Shown here: positions 1 to 11,725 of the stretch, piece by piece
Layout of the letters: each line of letters begins with the position of its first letter
Numbering within the stretch: position 1 is the first letter of the stretch
Assembly: GCA_020283715.1 (NCBI GenBank)
Contig: JAIQCW010000204.1
Coordinates: 30,358-94,357 of the forward strand
Source of the DNA: Cytauxzoon felis
Lineage: Eukaryota; Apicomplexa; Aconoidasida; Piroplasmida; Theileriidae
Direction of reading: 5' to 3'
DNA length: 64,000 bases
Position numbers and translations under genes: made by a program
The notes under the pieces: generated by a model
The model's input: the letters and a program-made list of their open reading frames with translations, nothing else
What the model was told of the DNA's origin: nothing
Database searches by the model: none

Positions 1-2882
1 TAGTGCGACATCTCCATAGTAAAAAAACCTCTACCCTGACTTAAAGATCGTAATTTAGTCATATAACCTGTCATCTCTTTTAATGGAGCCTCAGCTTGTA
101 ATTCTTTAACGCCACCATAGCCATCTTTTGTGTGTTTTACATGACCACGTCTTCTAGCCAAGTCTCCAATTACATCACCGAAATTTTTGGTAGGGCACAC
201 AATGTTTACTTTCATTATTGGTTCTATTAACTTTATTCCTGCAATTTTAGCACCCTCCCTTATCCCCTGCGCGGTTGCCATTTTAAAAGCGAATTCTGAA
301 CTGTCCACTTCATGAAATGTTCCCTCCAATACTGTAACCAATACATCCGTTACAGGATAATTAGCCAGTAGTCCAGTATTTAATTGTTGTCTAGCACCCT
401 CTTCTATGGCGGGTATATATTCTTTTGGTATGGTACCGCATGTTACATTGTTTGCGAACTGTACCCCGCTTCCTTGTTCCAGAGGTTTAATATGAAGCAT
501 TACATGGCCGTACTGTCCTCTTCCACCAGTTTGTTTGATGTATCTAATATAATAAATATTGTTATTTATATTTCACATACTTTCCTTCAACATATACATC
601 ACTAATAAATGTTTCTCTAAACGCAACCTGTGGTGGCCCTGTTTTTAAATTCAATTTATGTTCCCTTCTAATTCTATCTATGATAATATCTAAATGAAGT
701 TCACCCATCCCACTGATGATCGTTTGTCCAGTTTCCCTATCCTAGAATTGTGTGTATGAATATTTAAGTTTAATACAAACGATGTGCATTTTAAAAGATG
801 GATCTTCTTTCATAAATTTAGAAAGCACTGGTCCAAGTTTATCATCCTCAGATTTGTCCTCCACTTCCACATGTAAGCTAATAACTGGATCGGGGAACTT
901 AATGGTTTCTAGTACTATTTTGTGTTTTTCGTTACACAAAGTATCGCCTGTCGTAGTTTTTGGCCCAACCTATAATTAATTTATAATTTTATACCTCATC
1001 ATACCAGAGATACAATATCGCCAGCACGTGCAGTTTTAATGTGTGTTCTGGAATTGGAATGCATAAATAATATCTTTTGTATCCTCTCTGACTTTTTTGT
1101 CCTTGGATTATAAACAGTATCACCAACATTTACAGTACCCCTATATATACGCACATATGATTGTAATCCTGATTGAGCATCAGTTGTAATCTAAATAGTA
1201 TATGAAGTAATAGAATATTAATACCTTAAAGACTAAAGCGGCAAATGGTAGTGTAAAATCTCCAACATCATAATTCAACTCATTTTTTATCCCTAATTGT
1301 CAATATTACAATAAGTTTAAAATACATTGTTTTGATTCATGTGGAAGCGTTTCAAATAATATATTTTCGTCTTCGCTTTCACTATCTGTATCATCAGATT
1401 TAATATACATTTTGTGAGCTTCACATGGTGATGGTAAATAGTCTATTATCATATCTAGAAATCCTGAATAAATAGTTATTAAATATTATAAATCATACCT
1501 TGAATATTCTTGTTTTTTAGGGAACTGCCACATGTGACAGGAACTATTTTGTTAGATAATGTCAACGCCCTTAAGCCATTCCTTATTTCGATTTCAGATA
1601 GGGTTCCTAAAGTTGTAAATTAATGATATTGGGTTTATTACCTTCGGATAAGTATTTGTCTAAAAGTTCATCAGATGACTGGGCTACAGACTCAAGGATC
1701 AGTGTTCTATTATCTTATAAAAGGTGACAAATCAAGTTTACCTATATTCATTTGTCTTTTCTAACATATTCTTTGGTATTTCTAAATCCTCATAGTTAAA
1801 ATTGTCTTTGTCTCTAGAAAATTTGTAAAACTTCATTCTATAAATTTAGATAATTAATATACAGTAAAAGGTCTACCTAATAATGTCTACAACCCCATCA
1901 AAATCGAGATGTTCTCCTACAGGAATAAACAGCGGCACTGGAAATGCTCCAAGCTTTTCTTTAATCTCATCCAAACATTTTTGAAAACTAGCCCCCATTC
2001 TATCCATTTTATTTATGTAAGCAATACGTGGAATCTGTAAATATAATTTCATATAACATTACACATACATTATATTTATTCGCTTGTCTCCATACTGTTT
2101 CAGATTGAGGCTCAACACCCGCTACACCGTCAAATACAGCACATGCCCCGTCTAATACACGAAGTGATCTTTCAACCTTAAAATTGTCACAATTTATCAA
2201 ACAAAAGTACCTCTGCAGTGAAGTCTACATGACCGGGTGTATCAATTATATTTATGCGATACAGAGGCATTTTACGGTAGCCTCCTCTCCAAAAACATGT
2301 TGTTGCCGCAGCATTTATGGTTATTCCTCTTTCCCGTTCCTGTGGCATATAATCCATTACGGCTTCGCCTATAACAATGCTATGTATAGGGAATGAGACA
2401 ATAAACCATCGTGGACTTCTCCCATTTTATATGTGACCCCTGTCAAATATAGGATTCTTTCAGTAGTAGTTGTCTTCCCTGCATCAATATGCGCCATGAT
2501 ACCTATATTGTGATGCGTTTGTTAATCATGAATTACAGTGTTATAAAGAAAGAAAATGTTAAGACATACCGATGTTTCTATATCTATTAATTGGAACATC
2601 TGTAGAAGGAATATCCACTTTGGCAGCAAATAGATCAATATTACGCTTTGGATCATTTTTAATCCTATCTAACTTGGATAATTTGTATTTTTGGTGGTAT
2701 GTGCTGGGAGATAAATAAGTGAAGTATCCATTTGTAAAAAAATGTCTAGATTGTTTAACATCGTCGATATGATGTTTATACCGATGTTTAAAATTGTCTA
2801 CATTTAATAGGAAGACAAGCTCCGTTGTATAAATAGTAAAAATGCCGCATATAACAAGAATATATGTTTTACAATTAAGCAT
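1..2882 (-). CDS. Organellar (probably apicoplast) elongation factor G, 3' end cut by window
   Basis: Translational GTPase that moves tRNA and mRNA through the ribosome after peptide-bond formation. The N-terminus is a hydrophobic signal-like stretch followed by a basic, Asn/Lys-rich region, the bipartite pattern used for apicoplast import; a mitochondrial location is the alternative. After the first intron comes the G1 motif in [21 protein letters not shown], then DTPGH-region and domain II-V sequence spread over about eight exons with short introns. The most C-terminal part seen is [12 protein letters not shown], which matches the end of bacterial-type EF-G domain V, so only about 20 residues are missing at the window edge. 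The start ATG at 2882 is the first in frame and opens the signal-like segment. Divergent from DRG2, with about 325 nt between. Confidence 0.88.
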
Positions 2883-3207
2883 AGCACATTAGTGATTAGA
2901 GTATATTGTAAAAATACATGAAGATATCAATGCAAATCCAACGGATCAAAACAAAACTCCAGTAGATTATCTTAATACATTTTGGAGGTTTATTGTTGGA
3001 ATTTGCCGTGATTCCCCTCATGTGTAACACACTGAATTATTGGGTACGATGGAATCATATATTCCAATTTGCAATAGGTAAAATGTTAAATTTTCTATAT
3101 TTATTGTTGTGAATAACGTTTTGATTTAAATTGATTAATAAACTTTATTCTTCCCTATAATATTAATACTATAATTACTTTATAATAAATTTAAATTACG
3201 CAATAAA
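2883..3207. other. Intergenic region between divergent EF-G and DRG2
   Basis: AT-rich spacer separating two divergent genes, so it should hold both promoters. I see no ORF, repeat or RNA gene in it. Confidence 0.5.
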
Positions 3208-4446
3208 ATGTCACTATTCCAAAAAATTGCTGATATAGAGGCCGAAATGGCTAGAACCCAAAAGAATAAAGCGACTAATTTTCATCTTGGACTTCTTAAA
3301 GCAAAATTATCCAAGTTGAGAGCCCAATTGATCGAAGGTATGTTAAGTTTAATTACATGATACACAATATCTGGATAATTTTTCATATAAAAAATTTTCA
3401 TAGGAGGTGGAAGTAAAGGTGGCGGTGCTGGTGAAGGTTTTGATGTTTCAAAGACTGGTGATGCTCGTGTTGGTTTGGTAGGTTTTCCATCTGTAGGAAA
3501 ATCAACACTACTAAACAAACTAACTGGTACATTTTCCGAAGTTGCTGCTTATGAATTTACAACTTTAACTTGTGTTCCTGGAGTTATTAGATATAAAGGA
3601 TCCAAAATTCAGCTTTTGGATTTACCAGGTATCATAGAAGGTGCTAAAGATGGGAAAGGACGCGGAAAGCAGGTGATTGCTGTTGCTAGAACATGTACAC
3701 TGATATTAGTTGTTTTGGATGCGGCAAAATCAATGAATCATAAGAGATTGTTAGAAAAGGAGATGGAGGGTTTTGGAATCCGTTTAAATAAATCTCCACC
3801 GAATATAACGTTTACCAGAAAAGACAAAGGTTTGTGGTATTTTGTAGTAAACCATCTTTTCCAGGAGGAATACTAATTTCGCATACGGTTCCCCTTAATA
3901 ATATTGATGAAGATATGATAAAATCGATATGTCATGAATATCGCATAAACAATGCTAGATTCGCAATAAGATGTGATGCTACGGTTGATGACATTATTGA
4001 TGTAATTGAGGGAAACCGCATTTATATTCCTTGTTTATATGTTATGAATAAGATTGATCAAATCACGATTCCCGAACTAGATATATTATCACAGGTTCCA
4101 CATTATGTTCCTATCTCCGCACACCATGAGGTATTTGGTACATTATGTCACATATATTTATATTTAGTGGAATCTAGACGTATTACTTGAAACAATTTGG
4201 AAGTATCTGGATCTTATTAGAATATATACGAAGCCTAGAGGTAAAATACCTGACTACGAAGCCCCCGTCATATTGAGAAGGAGCAACTCGAAGATTGAAG
4301 ATTTTTGTTTGAGAATCCATAAATCATTGTTATCGCAATTTAAATATGCTCTAGTTTGGGGTAAATCGGCGAAGCATAATCCACAAAAGGTTGGCAAAGA
4401 TCACCTACTGGCGGACCAAGACATCGTTCAAATTGTTAAGAAGTAA
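3208..4446 (+). CDS. DRG2: Developmentally regulated GTP-binding protein DRG2-like
   Basis: Cytoplasmic Obg-superfamily GTPase that associates with polysomes through a DFRP partner. Exons 3208-3337, 3404-3829, 3865-4130 and 4168-4446 join in frame. The N-terminus has the DRG helix-turn-helix region ([14 protein letters not shown]); G1 is [10 protein letters not shown]3 is DLPGIIEGA and G4 is NKIDQ. The C-terminal TGS domain ends DIVQIVKK, typical of DRG2 rather than DRG1. Introns are 66, 35 and 37 nt; the second interrupts a Lys-Gly-Gly stretch. Length about 365 residues is normal for the family. Start ATG 3208 follows an AT-rich leader. DRG1 is the main alternative, but the N-terminal segment fits DRG2 better. 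Confidence 0.92.
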
Positions 4447-4602
4447 TTTAATAACTTTAAGTTAATGTTATGTTTTTATTATAATTGCGTATAATAATTA
4501 ACAATTTTATAAAGTGTACGTCAACTGGAGTTGGTGCTTGTTCGTGTAGGGTGTGGTATACTGACCATATTCCTACATCATTTTTAGATTATTTAATATA
4601 TT

Positions 4603-5008
4603 ATGGTATCAAATAATCCCATAGCAAATATAGATGTAGATATAATTAAAGGGCTGAGTCAGCCATCTGCCCTTTATGATGAGTTGGTTCGATACATATT
4701 ATCAACTGTAGGCTGCAAATTACAAAATGAATCAACATTGCGCCTTGTATCGCACGCAGCCCAGGTATCATTAGAAAAGGTGTGTATTATATATCATAAC
4801 ATATCATATTTACTAGTTTTTTGAGGAAGCTAAAAAGATGCAAATGGAAAATCGCATAAACAGAAGTGATGGTGATGGCAAAATGAGTTTATTTCCCACC
4901 GATGAAGTAAAAGAACTAGACTATCAAGTTATATGTGACACGCTGCAGAAAACTGATCCTAGCGTTCACAACTACAACCTCTTTCTAGAACCTAATAAAA
5001 AGATATAA
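4603..5008 (+). CDS. TAF10-like histone-fold protein
   Basis: Two exons (4603-4779 and 4817-5008) with a 37-nt intron give a protein of about 122 residues. The sequence LRLVSHAAQVSLEK followed by FFEEAKKMQMENR resembles the first helices of the TAF10 histone fold (LISLAAQKF...DALQHCK), and the following segment with LDYQVICDTLQK matches its last helix. TAF10 is a subunit of TFIID and SAGA, acting in the nucleus on promoters. It is shorter than animal TAF10, which is common in parasites, and the match rests on pattern rather than a search. The stop lies 27 nt from the stop of the convergent SET gene. Confidence 0.55.
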
Positions 5009-5035
5009 ATTAAATATATTTTTAATAATATTATT

Positions 5036-7657
5036 CTATATATTTTCTCTAATTATCTCGGGCTCCATATCTCCTTCATCCAAGAGAAGTTCTTCACCGC
5101 TGTAATATTTGTTATTATATGAAATGTTGTATCTAACCATTCGATATCCCTTCTTGCTATAAAAATCAATCTAGGGTAGTTACTGTTGCAAATTATTTTT
5201 GGCGATAAATTGGCATTTTTTTTCGACTGATTAATTAACCTTGCGGGACCTAGGCATATATCCTCATCGTTTGCGTCAATTCCATACTTCCGTCCATTAT
5301 ACTTGAAGAAAAATATAAATGACCTAGATATATAATGCAGTTGTTAATATTAACGTTACCTCTTGGAATTCTTAGATTTACTGTATTTTTGATTTCTAAA
5401 ATGAGCTACCTTTTCTGTTATAAGTTCGCCCTTGTATTCTGAATAAGGTTTAAAGAATGGTGGGGAATAACAAACCCATTGTGAAATCCCCCTTACATAT
5501 TTTATAAGCCGCAAAAACACTCCTACCCTTTTGAGCATTAAATTTGATATGAACTGGCACATAAAAATTCCTCTTCATAGCTTCTTTGTATACTAAGAAT
5601 CTTTGTCTACTAGTTAAACATTGAATACGGAACCTATATGGTATTAGAAAAGCATAATAATTACAAACCGCAAAAATCCCTCATCAGACATAATTACACT
5701 AATAAATGAATTATCATCAAGAGTTGAATCAATATTATTCGTGTTATTTTTGCGGTTTATTTCCAATAATTTTTGAACTTTTGCCTCAGCATCTTTTTTG
5801 AATGAATTTTGTATGGCTAGAAATTCATTATCAACGAAACCCAATGATTGTTCAGCATTTTTATACACCGCATTAATATTAGAACCGGATATATCATTAA
5901 TTAATGTAGTCCTTTTGCGCTTAAACATGGATTTTATACAATCGGGGGCAATTTCCCTCAGAACGGATTCTACATCCCCGACGATAGCTAAGTTCCAAAA
6001 TATCGTAGGACAGTATTGAGCCAATTTATTAACAGTAATGGTTAAATCATCCCCTAGAACTAGAATTTTCATCATATTAAAGCATGACTTTATAATATCA
6101 TCCCTATATAATTTAATGGTATCGTGCTCAAAGTGTTTCGTATAGATGGTGGGAAACTTTATCTTTAAAACATCACCTTCATATAAATTTGTATCATTGA
6201 TGTGATACAAAACTTTACTGTCCCTTACTTTAATCAAACTATCAGCCGAATGTACCTCATTACTACTACCATTTAATATATAAACATTAAAATTTCTTTT
6301 AATCACAGATTCACATCTAAAATTTGCTATCGATTCGCTACACCATGTTATATTGTTACTGGATTGTAAACCGGTAATAAGTTTACATTCAGTGAACAAA
6401 TCGTTCGGTAACGTATTGCCATCCAAAGTGTGTTCCATAATCATATTAATTTCGTCGGTATCATGGTCATTAAAACGAGGATTTTTATTTAAATTTATAA
6501 CTTCTAAATCAGTTTGAACATCATTTTGCGATTTTTCAATAGTGCCATTTATATCATTTGAATAATTCCTAAAGTGATATACACGAATGATATGTATTAA
6601 ACTAACTCATAATTGTTTTGTGATTGATACTTAGTATTAAGAATAGGCTTGTTCAATGATTCTATATCAACTTTAATACGAACTGGTTCATTGTTACCAT
6701 CAAGGCTAGATAGAAAACTCCTATAAAAAACGTAACCGGAGTCGGCACTGTCAATGTGTGTAACTTTATTAGAATCGTTCTTTTCAAACGTAACTAAATC
6801 TTCAAAAAGTCCATTTTTGTTTTTATAGAATGAAACTTTATGTATTTTATCGATATTTCTACGCATTACTCTGAAGTGCATGCTTTTGAAATTATATGTA
6901 TAAAGTATAATAAAGGGTGTATGGTTTGGTATAGATTTTATGGATTTAAAATTCTAAAAATATATATATATTCACGTAAAATTTTTAAACTTACGCTCGC
7001 ATCTTGTATAATATCTATACCTATTTGTGTGAATAGCATATATATTTTATCGGTACCCCTATTTTCACCGTTATATATTGAAGATAATGAAGGTATTCTC
7101 ATCAGTCCACTTATCTCTGAATTTTGTAGCCAGAACAATGACATAATACGTTTTTCGCGTGAATATTTGAGTGGCTCTACCAAAAAAGCTGTATTTAACT
7201 TTTTGTTGTCTACAACACCTGTACCAGATGAATCGTTTGATTGTGCATCTTTAAACCGTTTTTTAGGAGTTACAGCCTGAGTCCCATTAGTTATCATCTT
7301 TTTTGATTCGGGAGTGAAGGAATCTTTGCAAATTTCAGGTGTAGGAAACTTGTTACTATTGTCCATTATATCCTTATTTTCCTTTATTAATCCTAATTTA
7401 GTTTTGTGAATTGATGGGTTACTATTGGGGTTATTATTTCCAACATCTGACAAATTGTTGGTGGTTCCAGATTTATTTGATGTATTATGAGACACAAGGT
7501 GTACCGGGATCGGAGTACAAGTGACAGATGACTGAGAATATCTGGATGATAAACAATTATTGTCAAAATCTACAAAGTCATCCTTATAGTATGACTCATC
7601 GGAATCGGTAGAGTATGAAAAACTAATTGGATAACCCGCCGCAGAAGATACGTTCAT
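5036..7657 (-). CDS. SET8/KMT5A-type SET domain protein with altered catalytic motif
   Basis: Multi-exon gene on the minus strand. The first exon (about 7657-6992) is low-complexity and Ser/Asn-rich, as in many apicomplexan chromatin proteins. The last exons encode a SET domain: YKGELITEKVAHFR, YGIDANDEDICLGPARLINQS, then NANLSPKI, RLIFIARRDIECGEELLLDEGD and a stop at 5036. Order and spacing match the H4K20 methyltransferase SET8. Two key places differ: the usual NHS is NQS, and the YDYGD motif is LDEGD, so the tyrosine that normally lines the catalytic site is glutamate. The protein may be inactive or have altered specificity. The splice joins near 5140 and 5190 were chosen because they restore the motif. 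Confidence 0.75.
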
Positions 7658-8304
7658 ATTAGTGTTGTCTATTTCGTTAATATAATACCGTTAAAGCAGA
7701 TATTAATGATGAAAACGTTACACATCCACATATAAAATGTCATAATACAAATAATATAGTCAAAAGTATTATATTTATGATGTTATATGGAATCTATATG
7801 AAAATATTCTAAAAATTAAAATCTTAATATACGTTTATGTCAAAAACAGCAATTAAATCAAAAATCCAAACGCAAACATCAATTAAACCTAAAGCATATA
7901 CTTAAAACATTTTGTAAAAATGAATGTATGTAGAAGTATGTAAATGTGTATAGCTTTTTTAAAAAAAGTAGATTATTGTGATGGGGTATCAGACACTGAT
8001 CAATATAATGTTAAGTCATAAAATTATCCGAGCATTGGACTACCTTCCTTGGAAAATTAGGAATCTCAGTATATCTATATTTACTCATGACGTTTGAAGG
8101 TGTTTACATTGTTAACGTGCTCCACATTATGTGTGTATGGGTAACACTATTTTTAACGGACACATACTAATTTTTTGTTATCTATGTCATTATTATACAA
8201 TACACTTTATAAAGAGATATTTTATTTATGTGTTTCAATTTGTGTTAGTACGTTATGATTACCCAGTTATCAATTTGTCTAACATGTAAAATGGATAGAG
8301 TAAC
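7658..8304. other. Intergenic region, divergent promoters
   Basis: About 650 nt of AT-rich sequence between the divergent SET-domain gene and the 803-residue gene. No ORF, repeat element or RNA gene recognised; it presumably carries both promoters. Confidence 0.45.
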
Positions 8305-10716
8305 ATGTCTTCGTCGAATAAGTCGAAAATCTTTAGAATTTTTCATTCGATGATCAAAAGAAGATCGTTAACTGGAATTAATGACTTCATGGTATCTTTT
8401 GATAACATACTGATTGATTCCTTAAAATGGTCGGGACGCCTTTTTTCCAACTTAAACTATGGTTTTACAAATCACAATGTTAGAAAATCTGGTGTTACAT
8501 CTCTTAGATTACCTATTTCTGATTATACCTTTGTAAATAGCTGTAAAAACTTGGGTGCGGACCTCATTAAACCTTTTGATATAGTTATTGCTTTGCAATT
8601 ATTATCGCTTTATTGCACAAATATTAATTCTACTTTGCCATCTATATCTGATATTGTATCATTTAGATACAGATTGCATTCGTTACTAATAATAACATGG
8701 GTTCAATTGGATACGTTTTCGTTCATTAAAATTTCACTGGTATTAAATTCACTGGCCAATATTGTAAATAGCAATATTCCACACCTTATAAACTTGGATA
8801 ATAAATCCAATAATGCAATTGAATGTCAAATAGAAATCGGTGAAAACTGTTCTAAATTGATTGATATTTGCAAATTGATTGGTGATCATTCTTTGGAGGA
8901 TTTGCTTACTAAATTTAATGATGTTGTAGGATTTCGATTAAAGCAGATACTTTTGCCATTTGTCGGCGACAATAGGGCGTCATTAAATGAAAATGAAATT
9001 GATATACATGGTGTGTGTATGATTTTGAAGTACTATTCTGTTATTAAGGTGATTGATTCGGAATTGTTGTATTTATTGTATTCATATTTAATTGGTGTAA
9101 AGGAGATTAATTTATCGGATAAGAACAATATATTGTTATCCCTCAGCAAAGTATCATTATCTGACAAAGAGCAATTTAAAATATTTCATGAAGGCACATG
9201 CGAGGGTAAATATCATGATACTATACGAAGATATGTTGAATTTACTGGAGACACTGGATATTCGTTATATTCATCATTACTTGCTTTACCAATTAATAAG
9301 GATATTGCAATAAAACAATTAAATGATTATTTCAAAACAATTTTAAACTTAAGTTCGAAATGTGTTTGTAATGGCGTTTTTATATCAAATACTTTCGACG
9401 CTTGTATATCTATTGCTAATGATGCAATTGATAGAATTAATTTTAAAGAAGCTGATCAATTTGTATCACTATTGTATACTCTATATTTGTCATCAATAGA
9501 GTTAAAGATTGTTGATTTTGAAATAATAAAAAGATTCTTCTTTATAAAACCCAGATATGAATTAATACTTTTATATATATTGAAATATTGTGATAATGAA
9601 TCTCCATCTATTAAAAAAATATCAAATTTGTCTTCATTTTTAAACGGAATAAAAATGAATACCCATAAACTGAATGACAACGAATTATGTATTTCCAATA
9701 GTCTATTCAAAGCAATTGAATATGTACTTCCAATAGTCATAAAGAAATCAAATGAATTACTTACTATAACTGATATATTGTCATTAATATCATTCTGCAA
9801 GTTAGATGCCACATTACTAAATCGGATATTTTCTATATACTCTAATGCAGTAACATCAAATTATAATACAATAAGAATACTTTTGAAACATACAAACGAA
9901 TTGTTATTATATTCATTAAATAATCATGTTGAAATACCCTATAATTTACATTGTATTATTGGGGAGTTTATGTACAAAGTACACTTAAATTATGTAAAAA
10001 ATGATATTAAGTTGTTACTCAAAGTTCTACAAACATTATCAAAGATATGTAGACATGATAAAGAACTAATTAGGACTTATAGTATTAGTACTCTTATTTT
10101 AAATATTACTATCAATGTAGATTTGAAACAGCATGTAGATCCCTTAATAAATGTATTATACAACCTGACATTAAATGATCTAATCCAAATAGAAAATTTT
10201 ATTTCAATACCTTATCTTGAAATCCTATCATTGGAATACTTTTCACTTAATATTATGCCAATTTTGAATAATTCAAGTAGTGTTTGTCTGGATATATCAT
10301 TATTCTCCAAATACATACATTTATCATACGTATCAAAAAATATTTCACCACAACTATCGCAAATTTGGAATGAATGTTTATATTTATTGCTAAATAAAAT
10401 TCAGTATTTTACAAATGACTCAAATAATGTAGATTTTTCAAAAAATAGAAATTTGTACTGGCAATCGACTAATGCGATTATTGTATTTAACACATTATCA
10501 AATAATGATATAATAAATAATTATAGAGAAAAGGTTATAAATGCGATAGGTGTTATCTTGACAAAAGTCTCTCAGTCTCTTGACAATTGCGATGATGATG
10601 ATAAAATTGTTACAAAACTGAAGCATATTATTACCAATAAATTCGGTACACAATCGGAGGATTTTATACGATTCTTTGTTAAAGTTGAAGAAAAATATCA
10701 ATTAATCGAAGTTTAG
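8305..10716 (+). CDS. Conserved-looking all-helical protein of 803 residues, function unknown
   Basis: Single long exon, unusual here where most genes are split. I do not recognise the family. The first 25 residues are basic and hydroxylated without acidic residues (SSSNKSKIFRIFHSMIKRR), a mitochondrial presequence-like start. The rest is Leu/Ile-rich with repeated amphipathic helices, like HEAT or other alpha-solenoid proteins, and no transmembrane segment. The length, basic leader and helical repeats would fit a mitochondrial RNA-binding protein of the RAP/FASTK type, but I see no RAP domain at the C-terminus, so this stays a guess. The stop is 12 nt from the convergent next gene. Confidence 0.7.
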   Translation: MSSSNKSKIFRIFHSMIKRRSLTGINDFMVSFDNILIDSLKWSGRLFSNLNYGFTNHNVRKSGVTSLRLPISDYTFVNSCKNLGADLIKPFDIVIALQLLSLYCTNINSTLPSISDIVSFRYRLHSLLIITWVQLDTFSFIKISLVLNSLANIVNSNIPHLINLDNKSNNAIECQIEIGENCSKLIDICKLIGDHSLEDLLTKFNDVVGFRLKQILLPFVGDNRASLNENEIDIHGVCMILKYYSVIKVIDSELLYLLYSYLIGVKEINLSDKNNILLSLSKVSLSDKEQFKIFHEGTCEGKYHDTIRRYVEFTGDTGYSLYSSLLALPINKDIAIKQLNDYFKTILNLSSKCVCNGVFISNTFDACISIANDAIDRINFKEADQFVSLLYTLYLSSIELKIVDFEIIKRFFFIKPRYELILLYILKYCDNESPSIKKISNLSSFLNGIKMNTHKLNDNELCISNSLFKAIEYVLPIVIKKSNELLTITDILSLISFCKLDATLLNRIFSIYSNAVTSNYNTIRILLKHTNELLLYSLNNHVEIPYNLHCIIGEFMYKVHLNYVKNDIKLLLKVLQTLSKICRHDKELIRTYSISTLILNITINVDLKQHVDPLINVLYNLTLNDLIQIENFISIPYLEILSLEYFSLNIMPILNNSSSVCLDISLFSKYIHLSYVSKNISPQLSQIWNECLYLLLNKIQYFTNDSNNVDFSKNRNLYWQSTNAIIVFNTLSNNDIINNYREKVINAIGVILTKVSQSLDNCDDDDKIVTKLKHIITNKFGTQSEDFIRFFVKVEEKYQLIEV

Positions 10717-10728
10717 CGAATTTATAAT

Positions 10729-11607
10729 TTAATATATAATATCCTTTTCTTCTTCAATACCATACGCTACAAATTTACATAATACTGGACGAAACATATA
10801 TATAGGAATCCATCCATTGTATTGCCTATCTTTGAATACCACTCCCCTTCTCATGAATGCTGTTTTATAGAAGTTATTCCAACAAATCTATAATTTGCGT
10901 AAATTTAATTGTTTAAATATACCTGGGCATTAAAATAAATTGATCTATTAGTATCATTATCCAAGGGTAGTTTCCATACTATGTCACCAAAGTCTGTCCA
11001 CCAATATCCTATTATTAATTTCAAGCTCATTAATTAGTGTCTAATACCTTTAATTCCTGAAGATGTGACGACTCTCCCGTCATCAAAAAATTCGATTACA
11101 TCATTATCAATGGCTCTAATTATAGATGTAACGTAATTTTACACTAAAATACCTTTCGGAATATTTGATTGGTGTGTCATATCTAATCCTCCATTTCCTG
11201 TGGCGAAGAGGTAACCTGCAGTTGAGAGACTCGTCCCTGTTGGAGCATAGCTTATAATACTCATCTTTAATTCTGGATACAATGTCAATAAATGGCTCTT
11301 TTATACAATCCAAAATATATTGTGATTGTTCTTTTATGTAATTTTTTATTTGATTCTTGATATAAATTGCGAGTTTGGATTTAAAGTATTCGTGGATTTT
11401 TTCCGTTATTTGTATAGTACCATTAACGGTACATGTAGGTATAATTGAATATTTTAAGCGATTTTGGATAAATTCTGGTCTGTAATCCAGCGGTTTTTGA
11501 ATTTTATGATTAGATAATATTAGACAAGATATACTACGATTATAGCCAATTTGTAACGATAAACTAATGGATATGGGAATGTATATAACAAATTGTATTA
11601 AATTCAT
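10729..11607 (-). CDS. Secretory-pathway protein of unknown function
   Basis: The start at 11607 opens a hydrophobic signal peptide (IQFVIYIPISISLSL). A basic region follows, so apicoplast targeting is possible. After the first exon, a 19-nt intron near 11132 and two further introns join exons carrying VIEFFDDGRVVTSSG, YWWTDFGDIVWKLPL and a final part that ends FVAYGIEEEKDIIY. The Trp/Asp-rich C-terminal half looks like a conserved beta-rich domain, but I cannot name it. Convergent with the 803-residue gene, whose stop is 12 nt away. Confidence 0.6.
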
Positions 11608-11725
11608 TAGAGCTTTTCAAATAACAACAATATACTAATTACCTTCAGAATAACTATACATCATCACTACAGACAGGATGTCAATAAATAATAAGGACAT
11701 ATATAAACTATATCAAAAGAGTTTA

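Noticed and set aside
742..979. Overlapping open frames on both strands near the EF-G 5' half
   Set aside because: They are shadows of EF-G exons in other frames; homology supports only the minus-strand EF-G frame.
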